Shown here: positions 52,662-60,308 of the stretch, piece by piece
Numbering within the stretch: the first letter of the stretch is position 1
How the letters are laid out: each line of letters opens with the position of its first letter
Assembly (NCBI RefSeq): GCF_003634935.1
Contig: NZ_RBXO01000001.1
Location: 5,109,501-5,173,500, forward strand
Length of the DNA stretch: 64,000 nt
Origin: Saccharothrix australiensis
GTDB lineage: Bacteria; Actinomycetota; Actinomycetes; Mycobacteriales; Pseudonocardiaceae
Direction: 5' to 3'
Translations under genes and position numbers: made by a program
Notes under the pieces: generated by a model
What the model was told of the DNA's origin: nothing
The model's database searches: none
Seen by the model: the letters and a program-made list of their open reading frames with translations, nothing else

Positions 52662-53813
52662 TCACGCCACCCCCATCGCCGCGTCGCCGATCTCCCGCAG
52701 GGTCGCGGGCAGCTCGTCGGACTGCGCCGTGTCGGCCAGCAGCTCGCCCAGCACGGGCGCGAGCTTGAACAGGTTGTGCCCCGCGACCGCGCTGACGCCG
52801 GGCGCGTGCCAGACCCGGAACCCGTCGCTGCCGACGGGCAGCTTGGTCATCACGCAGACCCGGATGCCGACCGGCTCCGGGGCCAGGCCGGGCATCGCCT
52901 TCCGCGCGTACGACCGCAGCCGCTCGACCCGGGTGTCCATCGTGGACCCCGGCGGCAGCGCGCCGCGCGCGTCGAAGGGCACGTCGACGTCCGGGCCGAT
53001 CAGGCCGAGCACGTAGCTCCCCGTGGACCCGATGGGCGAGCCGTACACCCACTCGCCGAACTCGCCGGACCGGTCGACCCAGCAGGGCAGCGGCCCGCCG
53101 CGGCACTCCTCCCGGACGCGGAAGTGCGGTCGCGCGTGCAGGGCCTGCCGCAGCGGGATCTCGAACCCGGCCCCGGACGCGAGCCGCGGCACCGCGGTAC
53201 CCGCGCAGAGCACGACGTGCCTCGCCCGGTAGATCGCCTCGGTGGTCTGGATCTCCACCCCGCCGCCGGACGGCACCGTGACGCTGTGGACGTCCGCCGG
53301 GACGACGCGGTCGCCGACCCAGCCGGCGAGCGCGTCGATCACGCGGCGGGCGCGGATCGCGCCGCCGCCGGGGTCGACGAGCAGCCGGCCGGAGACCGGC
53401 GCCAGCACCCCGAACAGCTCCCGGTGGCGCGCGGCGTCGGCGAAGTGGTGCGCGACCCCGTTGGCGCGCAGCCCCGCGGTGTCCGCCTCTCCCATCCCCG
53501 CGTACACCGCGCCCTCGTCACCGACCAGCCTGCGCCCGAGGCGCCGCTCCCACTCGCGGTAACCGGCGCGGCCGGCGACGGCGAGCCGCACCACCCGCGG
53601 GTCGTCGTGGCGGTTGCGGAACGTCCGGGTGAGACCGCCGGAGAGCCCGCTCCCCGGTGGACGCCCGTCGAAGCAGGTGACGTCCGCGCCGCGCCGGACG
53701 AGGGCGTCGGTCGTGGCGAGGCCCAGCACGCCCGCGCCGACCACCGCTATGTCCAGTTCGCGGCGGTACCCGCCGCGGCTCCCGTCGACGAACCGACCGC
53801 CAACCACCGGCAT
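52662..53813 (-). CDS. FAD-dependent oxidase of the DAO/sarcosine oxidase family
   Basis: A 383-aa flavoenzyme. The dinucleotide motif is AVVGAGVLGLATTDALVRRG with Asp at the end of the second strand (TCFDGR). The second FAD signature is RHVVLCAGTAVPRL. The C-terminal part (MTKLPVGSDGF, VSAVAGHNLFKLAPVLGELL) is the sarcosine/N-methyl-amino-acid oxidase pattern. The Cys for covalent flavin in MSOX would lie near RVCVMTKLP, where a Cys is present. It should oxidise a secondary or primary amine to an imine with hydrogen peroxide release. The ATG at 53813 has a strong GAGGAGG site. First gene of a three-gene run. Confidence 0.88.
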   Translation of the reverse strand: MPVVGGRFVDGSRGGYRRELDIAVVGAGVLGLATTDALVRRGADVTCFDGRPPGSGLSGGLTRTFRNRHDDPRVVRLAVAGRAGYREWERRLGRRLVGDEGAVYAGMGEADTAGLRANGVAHHFADAARHRELFGVLAPVSGRLLVDPGGGAIRARRVIDALAGWVGDRVVPADVHSVTVPSGGGVEIQTTEAIYRARHVVLCAGTAVPRLASGAGFEIPLRQALHARPHFRVREECRGGPLPCWVDRSGEFGEWVYGSPIGSTGSYVLGLIGPDVDVPFDARGALPPGSTMDTRVERLRSYARKAMPGLAPEPVGIRVCVMTKLPVGSDGFRVWHAPGVSAVAGHNLFKLAPVLGELLADTAQSDELPATLREIGDAAMGVA

Positions 53814-53937
53814 CGCCCCTCCTCGTGCCGCGCGCGCCCCTCCGCCGTGGGCGCCCCACGCCGGCTCCAGCATGGCCGGGCGCCCGCCGGCGGCTCATCC
53901 CGCGTTCTCGTGATTGAGCGCGCCGACACCGCGCCCC

Positions 53938-55545
53938 TCATGCGGGCAGGCGGATCGACTGCGCGTGGCGGAACACGTCCCGAGGGTCCCACCGCGCCTT
54001 GACCGCTTGTAATCGCGGGTAGTTGTCCTTGAAGTACAAGGTGCTCCAGGGGACGCCGGAGGTGTTCCACCGCGGGTCGCCGAGGTCGACGTCGGCGTAG
54101 TTGACGAAGCACCCGTCCGTGCGGTCGTTCGGGACCGGCACACCGCCGGTGTCCGCGTGCACCGCCCGGTAGAACTCGCGGTGCCAGCGGAGGTTGCGCT
54201 CGTCGTCCGCCGCCTCCGACCAGCTCGTGCCCCACAGCAGCTTCAGCACCGAGTCGCGGTGCGGCTGCGCCGTGGCGTCCGGCGCGACGGTGTTGACCTT
54301 CCCGCCGTACGAGGCGATGGAGACGGCGAACCCGACGTGCCGGTGGTCGGTCTCGCTCAGCGACCGGTGGAACGCGCCGATCTGGTGCTCGCTGAAGCCC
54401 TTGCGCTGGTAGCTGGACTTCTGCTTGGCGCGCTCGGTCGGGTTGCTCACCCACAGCCCCGGCCAGCCCGTCGACTGGAGCCACGGGAGCAGCCTGCGGT
54501 CGGTCGTCTCGCGCGGGCCGACGCCCGCGCCGACCTCCGCGACGAAGTCGTCCATGAGCCGCTCGGCGTCGGGCGCGCCGGCGTCGACCTGGACGACCAG
54601 GTAGAGCGGGCCGGTGGGCCGGGTGGTCAGCTCCAGCCGGGCGAACAGGCCGGCGCACGGGCCGCCGGCGTCGCTGTTGCGCTCGTGCCACGCGCCGTAG
54701 TTGCGCAGCAGCGCGGCGAACCGCTGCTCGGTGATCCCCTCCCACGGCCACTGCACCCGGTGGGTCCACATCGCGGCCGGCGGCGCGGGCAGCAGCCGTG
54801 CCGGGTCGCCGCCGACGGCGTCCGGCGAGCGGAACCAGTACCGGGTGACGACGCCGAAGCTCCCGCCGCCGCCACCGGTGTGCGCCCACCACAGGTCGCG
54901 GTTCGGGTCGTGGGCGTCGCGGGTGGCCACCACCGCGCGGGCCCGGCCGTGCCCGTCGACGACCACGACCTCGACCGCGTGCAGGTGGTCGACGATCACG
55001 CCGTGGCGGCGGCTGAGCTGGCCGTAGCCCGCGCCCGCGACGTGCCCGCCGACGCCGACCGGGTGGCAGGAGCCGCCCGGCAGCGTCACGCCCCAGCGCT
55101 TGTAGAGCGCCCCGTACACCTCGCCGAGCGTCGCGCCCACCTCGACCATCACCGCGTTGTGCCGGTGGTCGTACTCGATCGCGGCCATCCCGGACATGTC
55201 GATGATCACCTGGGTGCCGGGGTGGTCCACGAAGCCCTCGTAGCAGTGACCGCCGCTGCGCACCGCCAGGCGCTTGCCGTCGGCGACGGCGGCCTGCACC
55301 GCGTCGACGACCTGCCGCGTCGAGCGGGGCAGTGCGATCCGCTCCGGGTTGCTCACCCAGCGCTGGTTCTGCCCCCTGGACAGGCTGGCGTGGCGCGGGT
55401 CGCCCCGGAGGACCTCGGGCGCGGGTTCGGCCGAGGGGTCCGGGTGGCCGCCTGCCGCGCCCTGGCGCGCGGCGGGCGCGACCAGCGTCGCGCCGCCGAG
55501 CAGCGCGCCGCGGGTCAGGATCGTTCTGCGGGACAACGGGCTCAT
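53938..55545 (-). CDS. Tat-exported berberine-bridge-type FAD oxidase
   Basis: A 535-aa FAD-linked oxidase with a twin-arginine signal (SRRTILTRGALLGGATLVAP). The FAD domain has RSGGHCYEG with the His for the 8-alpha bond and GGSCHPVGVGGHVAGAGYG with the Cys for the 6-S bond, so a bicovalent flavin is expected. The BBE C-terminal cap ends YFKDNYPRLQAVKARWDPRD. Tat export implies a folded holoenzyme working outside the cell, for example on a late or exported metabolite. The ATG at 55545 is chosen because it places the Tat motif at the N-terminus. A neighbouring cytosolic BBE homologue lies at 57.6 kb. Confidence 0.9.
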   Translation of the reverse strand: MSPLSRRTILTRGALLGGATLVAPAARQGAAGGHPDPSAEPAPEVLRGDPRHASLSRGQNQRWVSNPERIALPRSTRQVVDAVQAAVADGKRLAVRSGGHCYEGFVDHPGTQVIIDMSGMAAIEYDHRHNAVMVEVGATLGEVYGALYKRWGVTLPGGSCHPVGVGGHVAGAGYGQLSRRHGVIVDHLHAVEVVVVDGHGRARAVVATRDAHDPNRDLWWAHTGGGGGSFGVVTRYWFRSPDAVGGDPARLLPAPPAAMWTHRVQWPWEGITEQRFAALLRNYGAWHERNSDAGGPCAGLFARLELTTRPTGPLYLVVQVDAGAPDAERLMDDFVAEVGAGVGPRETTDRRLLPWLQSTGWPGLWVSNPTERAKQKSSYQRKGFSEHQIGAFHRSLSETDHRHVGFAVSIASYGGKVNTVAPDATAQPHRDSVLKLLWGTSWSEAADDERNLRWHREFYRAVHADTGGVPVPNDRTDGCFVNYADVDLGDPRWNTSGVPWSTLYFKDNYPRLQAVKARWDPRDVFRHAQSIRLPA

Positions 55546-55654
55546 CCGGGCGGACCTCCGGGTCGACGTGACGGGCAGAGGTCGACAGGATTCAGCGCGC
55601 ACCGGTTCCGCACATCCCGCGTTCACGCCATGCGCGGCGCCGGGAGGGCGGTCG

Positions 55655-55978
55655 TCAACCGCCGATGAGGTGGAGCCCGACGATGCCGATCGTGATGAGC
55701 GAGAGGAACAGCACCCGGAGCGGCGAGGTCCCCTCGCCCAACAGCACGATGCCCACGACCGCGGTGCCGACCGCGCCGATACCCGCCCAGACCGCGTACG
55801 CGGTGGCCACCGGCAGGCTCTTGAGGGCGAAGGTGAGCAGGATGAAGCTGGTCCAGGCGGTCACCAGCCCGATGACGGTGGGCCACAGGCGGGTGAAGCC
55901 CTCCGAGTGCTTCATCGAGATCGCCCAGATGATCTCCAGGAACCCCGCACCGACCAGAATGACCCAGGCCACGGTCAT
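55655..55978 (-). CDS. SugE/Gdx-type small multidrug resistance exporter
   Basis: A 107-aa four-helix SMR protein with the essential Glu15 in LEIIWAISMKHSEGFTRLWP, a close match to the SugE/Gdx signature, and TAYAVWAGIGAVGTAVVGI in helix 3. Homodimers of this subtype exchange guanidinium or quaternary ammonium ions for protons. I see no guanidine riboswitch upstream; instead two TetR-type operators lie between it and the divergent TetR gene. The ATG at 55978 gives the normal length. It could export a cationic product or toxin linked to the locus. Confidence 0.9.
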   Translation of the reverse strand: MTVAWVILVGAGFLEIIWAISMKHSEGFTRLWPTVIGLVTAWTSFILLTFALKSLPVATAYAVWAGIGAVGTAVVGIVLLGEGTSPLRVLFLSLITIGIVGLHLIGG

Positions 55979-56129
55979 CGCCTTCGCCTTCGCTCGTGCC
56001 TCGTCCAGGACGTCGTGCTCACGCACCGGCCGACCTCCCACGCGTCACCCGAACCGGTCCACCGCGGTCACCGGCGCGCCCTGGTCGCGGGCGCGGGCGG
56101 ACCGCCCGCCACGAGCCGCCCGCATATTC

Positions 56130-56145
56130 TGTATCGTTCGCTACA
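56130..56145. promoter_or_regulatory. TetR-type operator, site 3 (TetR/SMR divergent region)
   Basis: TGTATCGTTCGCTACA matches TGTAnCGnnCGnTACA at all 12 defined positions; its outer arms extend to CTGTA/TACAG. It lies in an AT-rich patch between the divergent SMR and TetR genes. Confidence 0.75.
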
Positions 56146-56185
56146 GTAAAGCTAGCTGGACAGGACCGGTCCGTCAAGGCCAATA

Positions 56186-56201
56186 TGTACTGGTCGATAC
56201 A
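56186..56201. promoter_or_regulatory. TetR-type operator, site 4 (in front of TetR)
   Basis: TGTACTGGTCGATACA matches the same consensus at 11 of 12 positions and ends 13 bases before the TetR start, overlapping its ribosome site region. It suggests autoregulation. Confidence 0.65.
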
Positions 56202-56214
56202 GAAGGATGGCCCG

Positions 56215-56829
56215 ATGGCGAAACGCGGACGACCGCGCGCGTTCGAGCGGACCGAAGCGCTGCGCGCGGCCATGAACCTGTTCTGGGAGCAGGGCTACGA
56301 GGGCACGTCGATCAGCGAGCTGGCCGCGGGCATGGGCATCAACTCGCCCAGCCTCTACGCCGCCTTCGGGTCGAAGGAAGCCCTCTTCCGCGAGGCGGTG
56401 GCCCTCTACGACGCGACCGAGAGCGACGCCACGGCGTCGGCGCTGGCCGAGCCCACCGCACGGCGGTCGATGGAGGCGCTGCTCCGCAACAACCTCGTCG
56501 CCTACACCGATCCCGGCACGCCGCGCGGCTGCATGATCGTGTTGGCCGCGAACACCGGGAAGACGAGGAACGAAGAGGTCCGCGAGTACCTCGCCGAGTA
56601 CCGCCGGAGCACCATCTCGGTGGTGGCCGACCGGCTGCGCCGAGGCGTGGCGGACGGCGACGTGCCGCCCACCGCCGACATCGCGGCCATCAGCGCCTTC
56701 TTCACCACCGTGCTGCACGGCCTGTCCATCCAGGCGCGCGACGGCGCTTCCAGCGCGGAGCTGCAGCAGGTGGTCGACGTGGCCATGGCGGCGTGGGACG
56801 GCATGGTCCGGCCGGCCGCGACGCCCTGA
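56215..56829 (+). CDS. TetR-family regulator of the SMR/SDR regulon
   Basis: A 204-aa TetR with the N-terminal KRGRPRAFERTEALRAAMN arm, HTH (GTSISELAAGMGINSPSLYA) and FGSKEALFREAV. The C-terminal domain includes GTPRGCMIVLAANTGKT, a Cys-containing segment found in this AcrR-like subgroup that may sense electrophiles. The ATG at 56215 has AGAAGGA at good spacing. Operators with the same palindrome occur at its own promoter, the SMR side and the SDR gene 5 kb away, giving a small regulon. The ligand is unknown; quinones or aldehydes would suit the Cys and the SDR target. Confidence 0.92.
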   Translation: MAKRGRPRAFERTEALRAAMNLFWEQGYEGTSISELAAGMGINSPSLYAAFGSKEALFREAVALYDATESDATASALAEPTARRSMEALLRNNLVAYTDPGTPRGCMIVLAANTGKTRNEEVREYLAEYRRSTISVVADRLRRGVADGDVPPTADIAAISAFFTTVLHGLSIQARDGASSAELQQVVDVAMAAWDGMVRPAATP

Positions 56830-56837
56830 CCGCGCCG

Positions 56838-57338
56838 TCACGTCTCGTAGTAGCGGAGCCCGTACTTCTCGTGGCCGAGGGCCACCGACCTGGCCACGTC
56901 GTCCGGGTACCGGTCGGAGGGCGGCGGCGTCGGGTGCTCCGCGGTCGGCAGGCCGACGTCCAGGAAGTACTGCTCGAAGCCCGCCGGGGCGAACAGCAGG
57001 AGCAGCTTGCCGTGCGCCTCGCCGATGTTGCGGAAGCGGTGGAACGTGCCCTTCGGCAGGTAGATGAAGCCACCCGGCTCGACGGTCAGCTCACGGTCGT
57101 TCGCGACCACCTCGAACCGGCCGTCGAGGATGTAGAACGCCTCGTCCTCGTTCTGGTGCGTGTGCAGCGGCGGGCCGCTCAGCGGCGGCACGACGACCTC
57201 GATCAAGCCCATCGCGCCGCCGGTCTCGTCCGCGCCCGCCTTGATCGTGTACTGGTCGCCGCTGAACGCCCAGACGCTCGGCCCCTCGTCGGCGGCCAGG
57301 TAGTGGGCCTGCGGCGGGTTCTTGGCGGGGATGCTCAT
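56838..57338 (-). CDS. Cupin-domain protein (quercetinase-like), 166 aa
   Basis: A monocupin: PPLHTHQNEDEAFYILDGRF gives the HxH-x(n)-E metal ligands, and YLPKGTFHRFRN the second His. The N-terminal WAFSGDQYTIKAGADETGG and the C-terminal helix (PAGFEQYFLDVGLP) match the small dioxygenase-like cupins. It may act as an oxygenase or isomerase on an aromatic compound. The ATG at 57338 has a GGGAG site. It converges with the TetR gene (9 bases apart) and is divergent from the cytosolic BBE gene across a repeat-containing 238-base region, so the two may be coregulated. Confidence 0.9.
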   Translation of the reverse strand: MSIPAKNPPQAHYLAADEGPSVWAFSGDQYTIKAGADETGGAMGLIEVVVPPLSGPPLHTHQNEDEAFYILDGRFEVVANDRELTVEPGGFIYLPKGTFHRFRNIGEAHGKLLLLFAPAGFEQYFLDVGLPTAEHPTPPPSDRYPDDVARSVALGHEKYGLRYYET

Positions 57339-57412
57339 GCACGACTCCCTTGCTCCAGGCGCGGTTCGTCCACCGGGCGTGCCGACGGTAATCACCTCCC
57401 GTGGGCCCGGAC

Positions 57413-57491
57413 ATCACGCGATCACGCGATTGCCCGCCGTCGCCGGGAGTCGCACGGCGGGCGCGGGATGGCCCGGTCACGCGATTACGCG
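57413..57491. repeat. Repeated ATCACGCG motifs in the cupin/BBE divergent promoter
   Basis: ATCACGCG occurs at 57413-57420 and 57421-57428, and TCACGCGATT recurs at 57422-57431 and 57478-57487. The spacing of 56 bases between the two longer copies places them on either side of a GC-rich stretch. They may be binding sites for a regulator of both genes. Confidence 0.5.
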
Positions 57492-57576
57492 CCACCCGCC
57501 CGCGGACCTACGGTCGGGAGCCGGGAACGCGGGCGCGAACCCCGCGGAGGACATCGGCGCAGGGAGCGGGCACAGC

Positions 57577-58974
57577 ATGGACATCCTGGACCTCCGGCGG
57601 CGCGTCTCGGGCGAGGTCGTCCACCGGGAGGACGCCTCCTACGAGGAACTCCGCCGCTCGCTCGTCTGGAACGGGCTGAAGACGGCCCGCCGCCCCGAGG
57701 TCGTCGTCCGGGCCGCGCACGAGCCGGACGTGGTCGAGGCCGTCCGGTTCGCCCGTGCCAACGGGCTTCAGGTCGCCGTCCGGGGCGGCGGGCACAACTG
57801 GGTCGGTTTCTCGCAGCGCGACCGGGGCCTGCTGCTCGACGTCTCCGCGCTGACGGCGGTGTCCGTCGACGTGGGGTCGCGCACGGCCGCGGTCGGGCCG
57901 GGCGTGCGCAGCCAGGACCTCGACCGCCTGCTCTCCGCCGAGGGCCTCGCCTTCCCCGTCGGGCACTGCGCGACCGTCCCGATGAGCGGCTTCCTGCTCA
58001 ACGGCGGCCTCGGCTGGAACACCAACGCCTGGCGGCCGGCCTGCTTCAGCGTGTCCAGCGCCCGCGTCGTCACCGCGGCCGGGACCGTCGTCGTCGCCGG
58101 CGAGGAGGACGACCGCGACCTGCTGTGGGCGGTCCGCGGCGCGGGCCCCGGGTTCTTCGGCGTCGTCACGGAATACCGCCTGCGGCTGTACCCCGAGCCG
58201 CGTCGGATCACCTCGAACACCTACTACCACCGGATGTCCGATGTGGACGGCCTGGCCACGTGGTTCGAGGAAGCGGTGCACAGGCTGCCGGAGCAGGTGG
58301 AGGTCTCCTTCTTCATGCAGCCGGCGCCGCCCGACCTCGCGGCGGCGGCCGAGCCGGACAACGGGTACGTGTGCGTGCTCGGCGCGACGGCGTTCGTCGA
58401 CTCCCCGGACGAGGCCCGCTCGGTCATGTCCGTGCTCGACGAGAGCCCGGTGCTCGCCGACTGCCTCCGGGTCGAGCGCGACCAGGCGACGCCGATCGAC
58501 GCGCTGCTGCGACCCAGCCTCGCCGCGTGGCCCGAGGGGCTGCGGTACCTCGCCGACACGGCGTGGTCCGACTCGCCGGCGGAGGTCGTGCGCCGCAGCC
58601 GGGACCACCACCTGCGCGCGCCTTCGCGGCGGTCGTTCGCGACGACGTGGTTCTCGACCGGTCCGCGGGGCATCGCCTCGCGGCACCCCGACGCGGCGTT
58701 CTCCCTGACCGGCCGCACGCTGACCCTCAGCTACGCGATCTGGGACGACGAGGCGCAGGACGAGGCCAACCACCTCTGGCACCGCACGATGGTCGACGAC
58801 CTGCACGAGGTGTCCACCGGTCACTACATCGCGGAGGTCGACATCGTGCGCCACCCGGAGCGCCACGAGCGGTCCTTCAAGCCCGAGAACTGGAAGCGGC
58901 TGCACGAGCTGCGGCAGCGGTACGACCCGGAAAGCCTTTTCCACGGCCCGTACACCGACGGCGAGGCCGGCTGA
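57577..58974 (+). CDS. Cytosolic berberine-bridge-type FAD oxidase
   Basis: A 465-aa FAD-linked oxidase without signal peptide. The FAD domain shows VRGGGHNWVGF with the His ligand and FPVGHCATVPMSGFLLNGGLG with the Cys ligand, so bicovalent FAD is expected. The C-terminal BBE cap ends LRQRYDPESLFHGPY. In actinomycete pathways such enzymes oxidise alcohols, close rings or dehydrogenate late intermediates. It is distinct in sequence from the Tat-exported homologue, so they are not a recent duplication. A good ATG at 57577 follows GGAGG-like AGGGAG. Confidence 0.9.
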   Translation: MDILDLRRRVSGEVVHREDASYEELRRSLVWNGLKTARRPEVVVRAAHEPDVVEAVRFARANGLQVAVRGGGHNWVGFSQRDRGLLLDVSALTAVSVDVGSRTAAVGPGVRSQDLDRLLSAEGLAFPVGHCATVPMSGFLLNGGLGWNTNAWRPACFSVSSARVVTAAGTVVVAGEEDDRDLLWAVRGAGPGFFGVVTEYRLRLYPEPRRITSNTYYHRMSDVDGLATWFEEAVHRLPEQVEVSFFMQPAPPDLAAAAEPDNGYVCVLGATAFVDSPDEARSVMSVLDESPVLADCLRVERDQATPIDALLRPSLAAWPEGLRYLADTAWSDSPAEVVRRSRDHHLRAPSRRSFATTWFSTGPRGIASRHPDAAFSLTGRTLTLSYAIWDDEAQDEANHLWHRTMVDDLHEVSTGHYIAEVDIVRHPERHERSFKPENWKRLHELRQRYDPESLFHGPYTDGEAG

Positions 58975-59213
58975 CGACGTCCCCGGCGGCACGCGAGGCC
59001 CTACGAGGCGCGCGAGGGGACCGCCGGCCGGGGTGCGGCCGGACCACCCATCACGCGCCTTCCCGCCAGGCCACGCCCGGCGGACACGAGCACCCCTCGG
59101 TGCTTCAACCCGCAATTGTGGGGATCGCGTACGAGCTTGCGCCGATCCCGCGAAGCCGGTGCGGTGATCGGCTACGGTGAGCGGGTCGACAGCTCTTCCG
59201 GAGGCGTTCTCTC

Positions 59214-60308
59214 ATGGCGTGGCCGAGTGGCGTGCGCAGGTCGCGCGCGGTGTTATCCGACGGACGCGACTCGTGTCCGAGCAGCTCGCGGGTCGAAGCG
59301 CACTGGTCGGCCGACCACCCGGTGCGCGACGTGCTGAACCGCCGCCGGGCGAGCGGCAGCAAGCCCGGCAACCGGTCGGACGGGTTCAAGGTCGGGCTCG
59401 CCGTCGAGGGCGGCGGTCTGCGCGGGGTGGTCTCCGGCGCGATGCTCAGCGCCCTGGAGGACCTGGGGTTCGCCGACGGCTTCGACGACGTCTACACGTG
59501 CTCGTCGGGCGCGGTGAACGGGGCGTACTTCATCACGCGGCGGACCTGGTTCCCGTTGTCCATCTACTTCGACGACCTGACCACCGGGACGTTCCTGGAC
59601 TTCCGGCGGGTGCTGCGCGGCGTGGGCCCGATGAACCTGGAGTACGTGTTCGAGGAAGTCCTGGCCCACCGCAAACCCCTGGACTACGCCGCCGTCATCG
59701 CGGCGCCGCAGCGCCTGCACGTCATGGTCACCGACGTCGACGGGCTGCGCACGCTGGACGTGCACGAGTTCCACTCGCCCGAAGACCTGCGGTCGGCGTT
59801 GCGCGCGAGCACGTGGTTACCGCTGGCGATCCGGGGCACCGCCGACTTCCGGGGGCAGCGCGCGATCGACGGCGGAGTGCTGCGGTTCCACCCCTTCCGC
59901 GCGGCCGTGCTGGACGGCTGCACCCACGTCCTGTCGTTGAGCACCCGGCCGATCGCGCCGTCCCACTCCGGCACGCCGCTGATCAACCGCCTCGTCGCCC
60001 GGCACCTGGAGCGCGTGCGCCCCGGCCTGGGCACGGGGTTCCTCAAGTCGATGGAGGACTACCGCCTCAAGGACCGGCCGCACCTCGCCCGCAGCCGCCG
60101 CCACCCCGGCGAGCCCGCGGTCCTCGACCTCGCGCCGCTGCCCGGCACACCCGAGATCAAGCGCCACGAGGTCGACCGGGGCAAGCTCATCGACGGCGCG
60201 CGGTCGGCGTACCGGCTGGTGCACCAGGTGCTCGAAGGCAGGGACGTCGTCGTCGTGCCCCGGATGACGGTGTACCCGCCGAGGCCCGACGCGGAAGGGC
60301 CTTCGTGA
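59214..60308 (+). CDS. Patatin-like phospholipase
   Basis: A 364-aa patatin-fold hydrolase. The oxyanion-hole loop is EGGGLRG (after GLAVEGG), the nucleophile elbow reads YTCSSGAVNG, and the catalytic Asp is in AIDGGVLRF. The elbow is CSSG preceded by Thr, not the usual GxSxG, as in a minority of bacterial patatins. There is no signal peptide; the first 45 residues are basic and polar and may be a targeting arm or a misassigned start. The stop overlaps the start of a membrane kinase-like gene (GTGA), so the two proteins are made together. It would hydrolyse membrane lipids, perhaps under control of the partner. Confidence 0.88.
   Translation: MAWPSGVRRSRAVLSDGRDSCPSSSRVEAHWSADHPVRDVLNRRRASGSKPGNRSDGFKVGLAVEGGGLRGVVSGAMLSALEDLGFADGFDDVYTCSSGAVNGAYFITRRTWFPLSIYFDDLTTGTFLDFRRVLRGVGPMNLEYVFEEVLAHRKPLDYAAVIAAPQRLHVMVTDVDGLRTLDVHEFHSPEDLRSALRASTWLPLAIRGTADFRGQRAIDGGVLRFHPFRAAVLDGCTHVLSLSTRPIAPSHSGTPLINRLVARHLERVRPGLGTGFLKSMEDYRLKDRPHLARSRRHPGEPAVLDLAPLPGTPEIKRHEVDRGKLIDGARSAYRLVHQVLEGRDVVVVPRMTVYPPRPDAEGPS

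Noticed and set aside
55979..56214. Guanidine riboswitch upstream of the SugE-type exporter
   Set aside because: The conserved guanidine-I or -II motifs (such as paired ACGR loops) are not visible; two TetR-type palindromes occupy the region instead.
39867..58974. A diazo (cremeomycin-like) cluster
   Set aside because: The ligase could be CreM-like, but no nitrosuccinate lyase or aspartate N-monooxygenase (CreD/CreE) gene is in the window, so the claim was kept as one option only.
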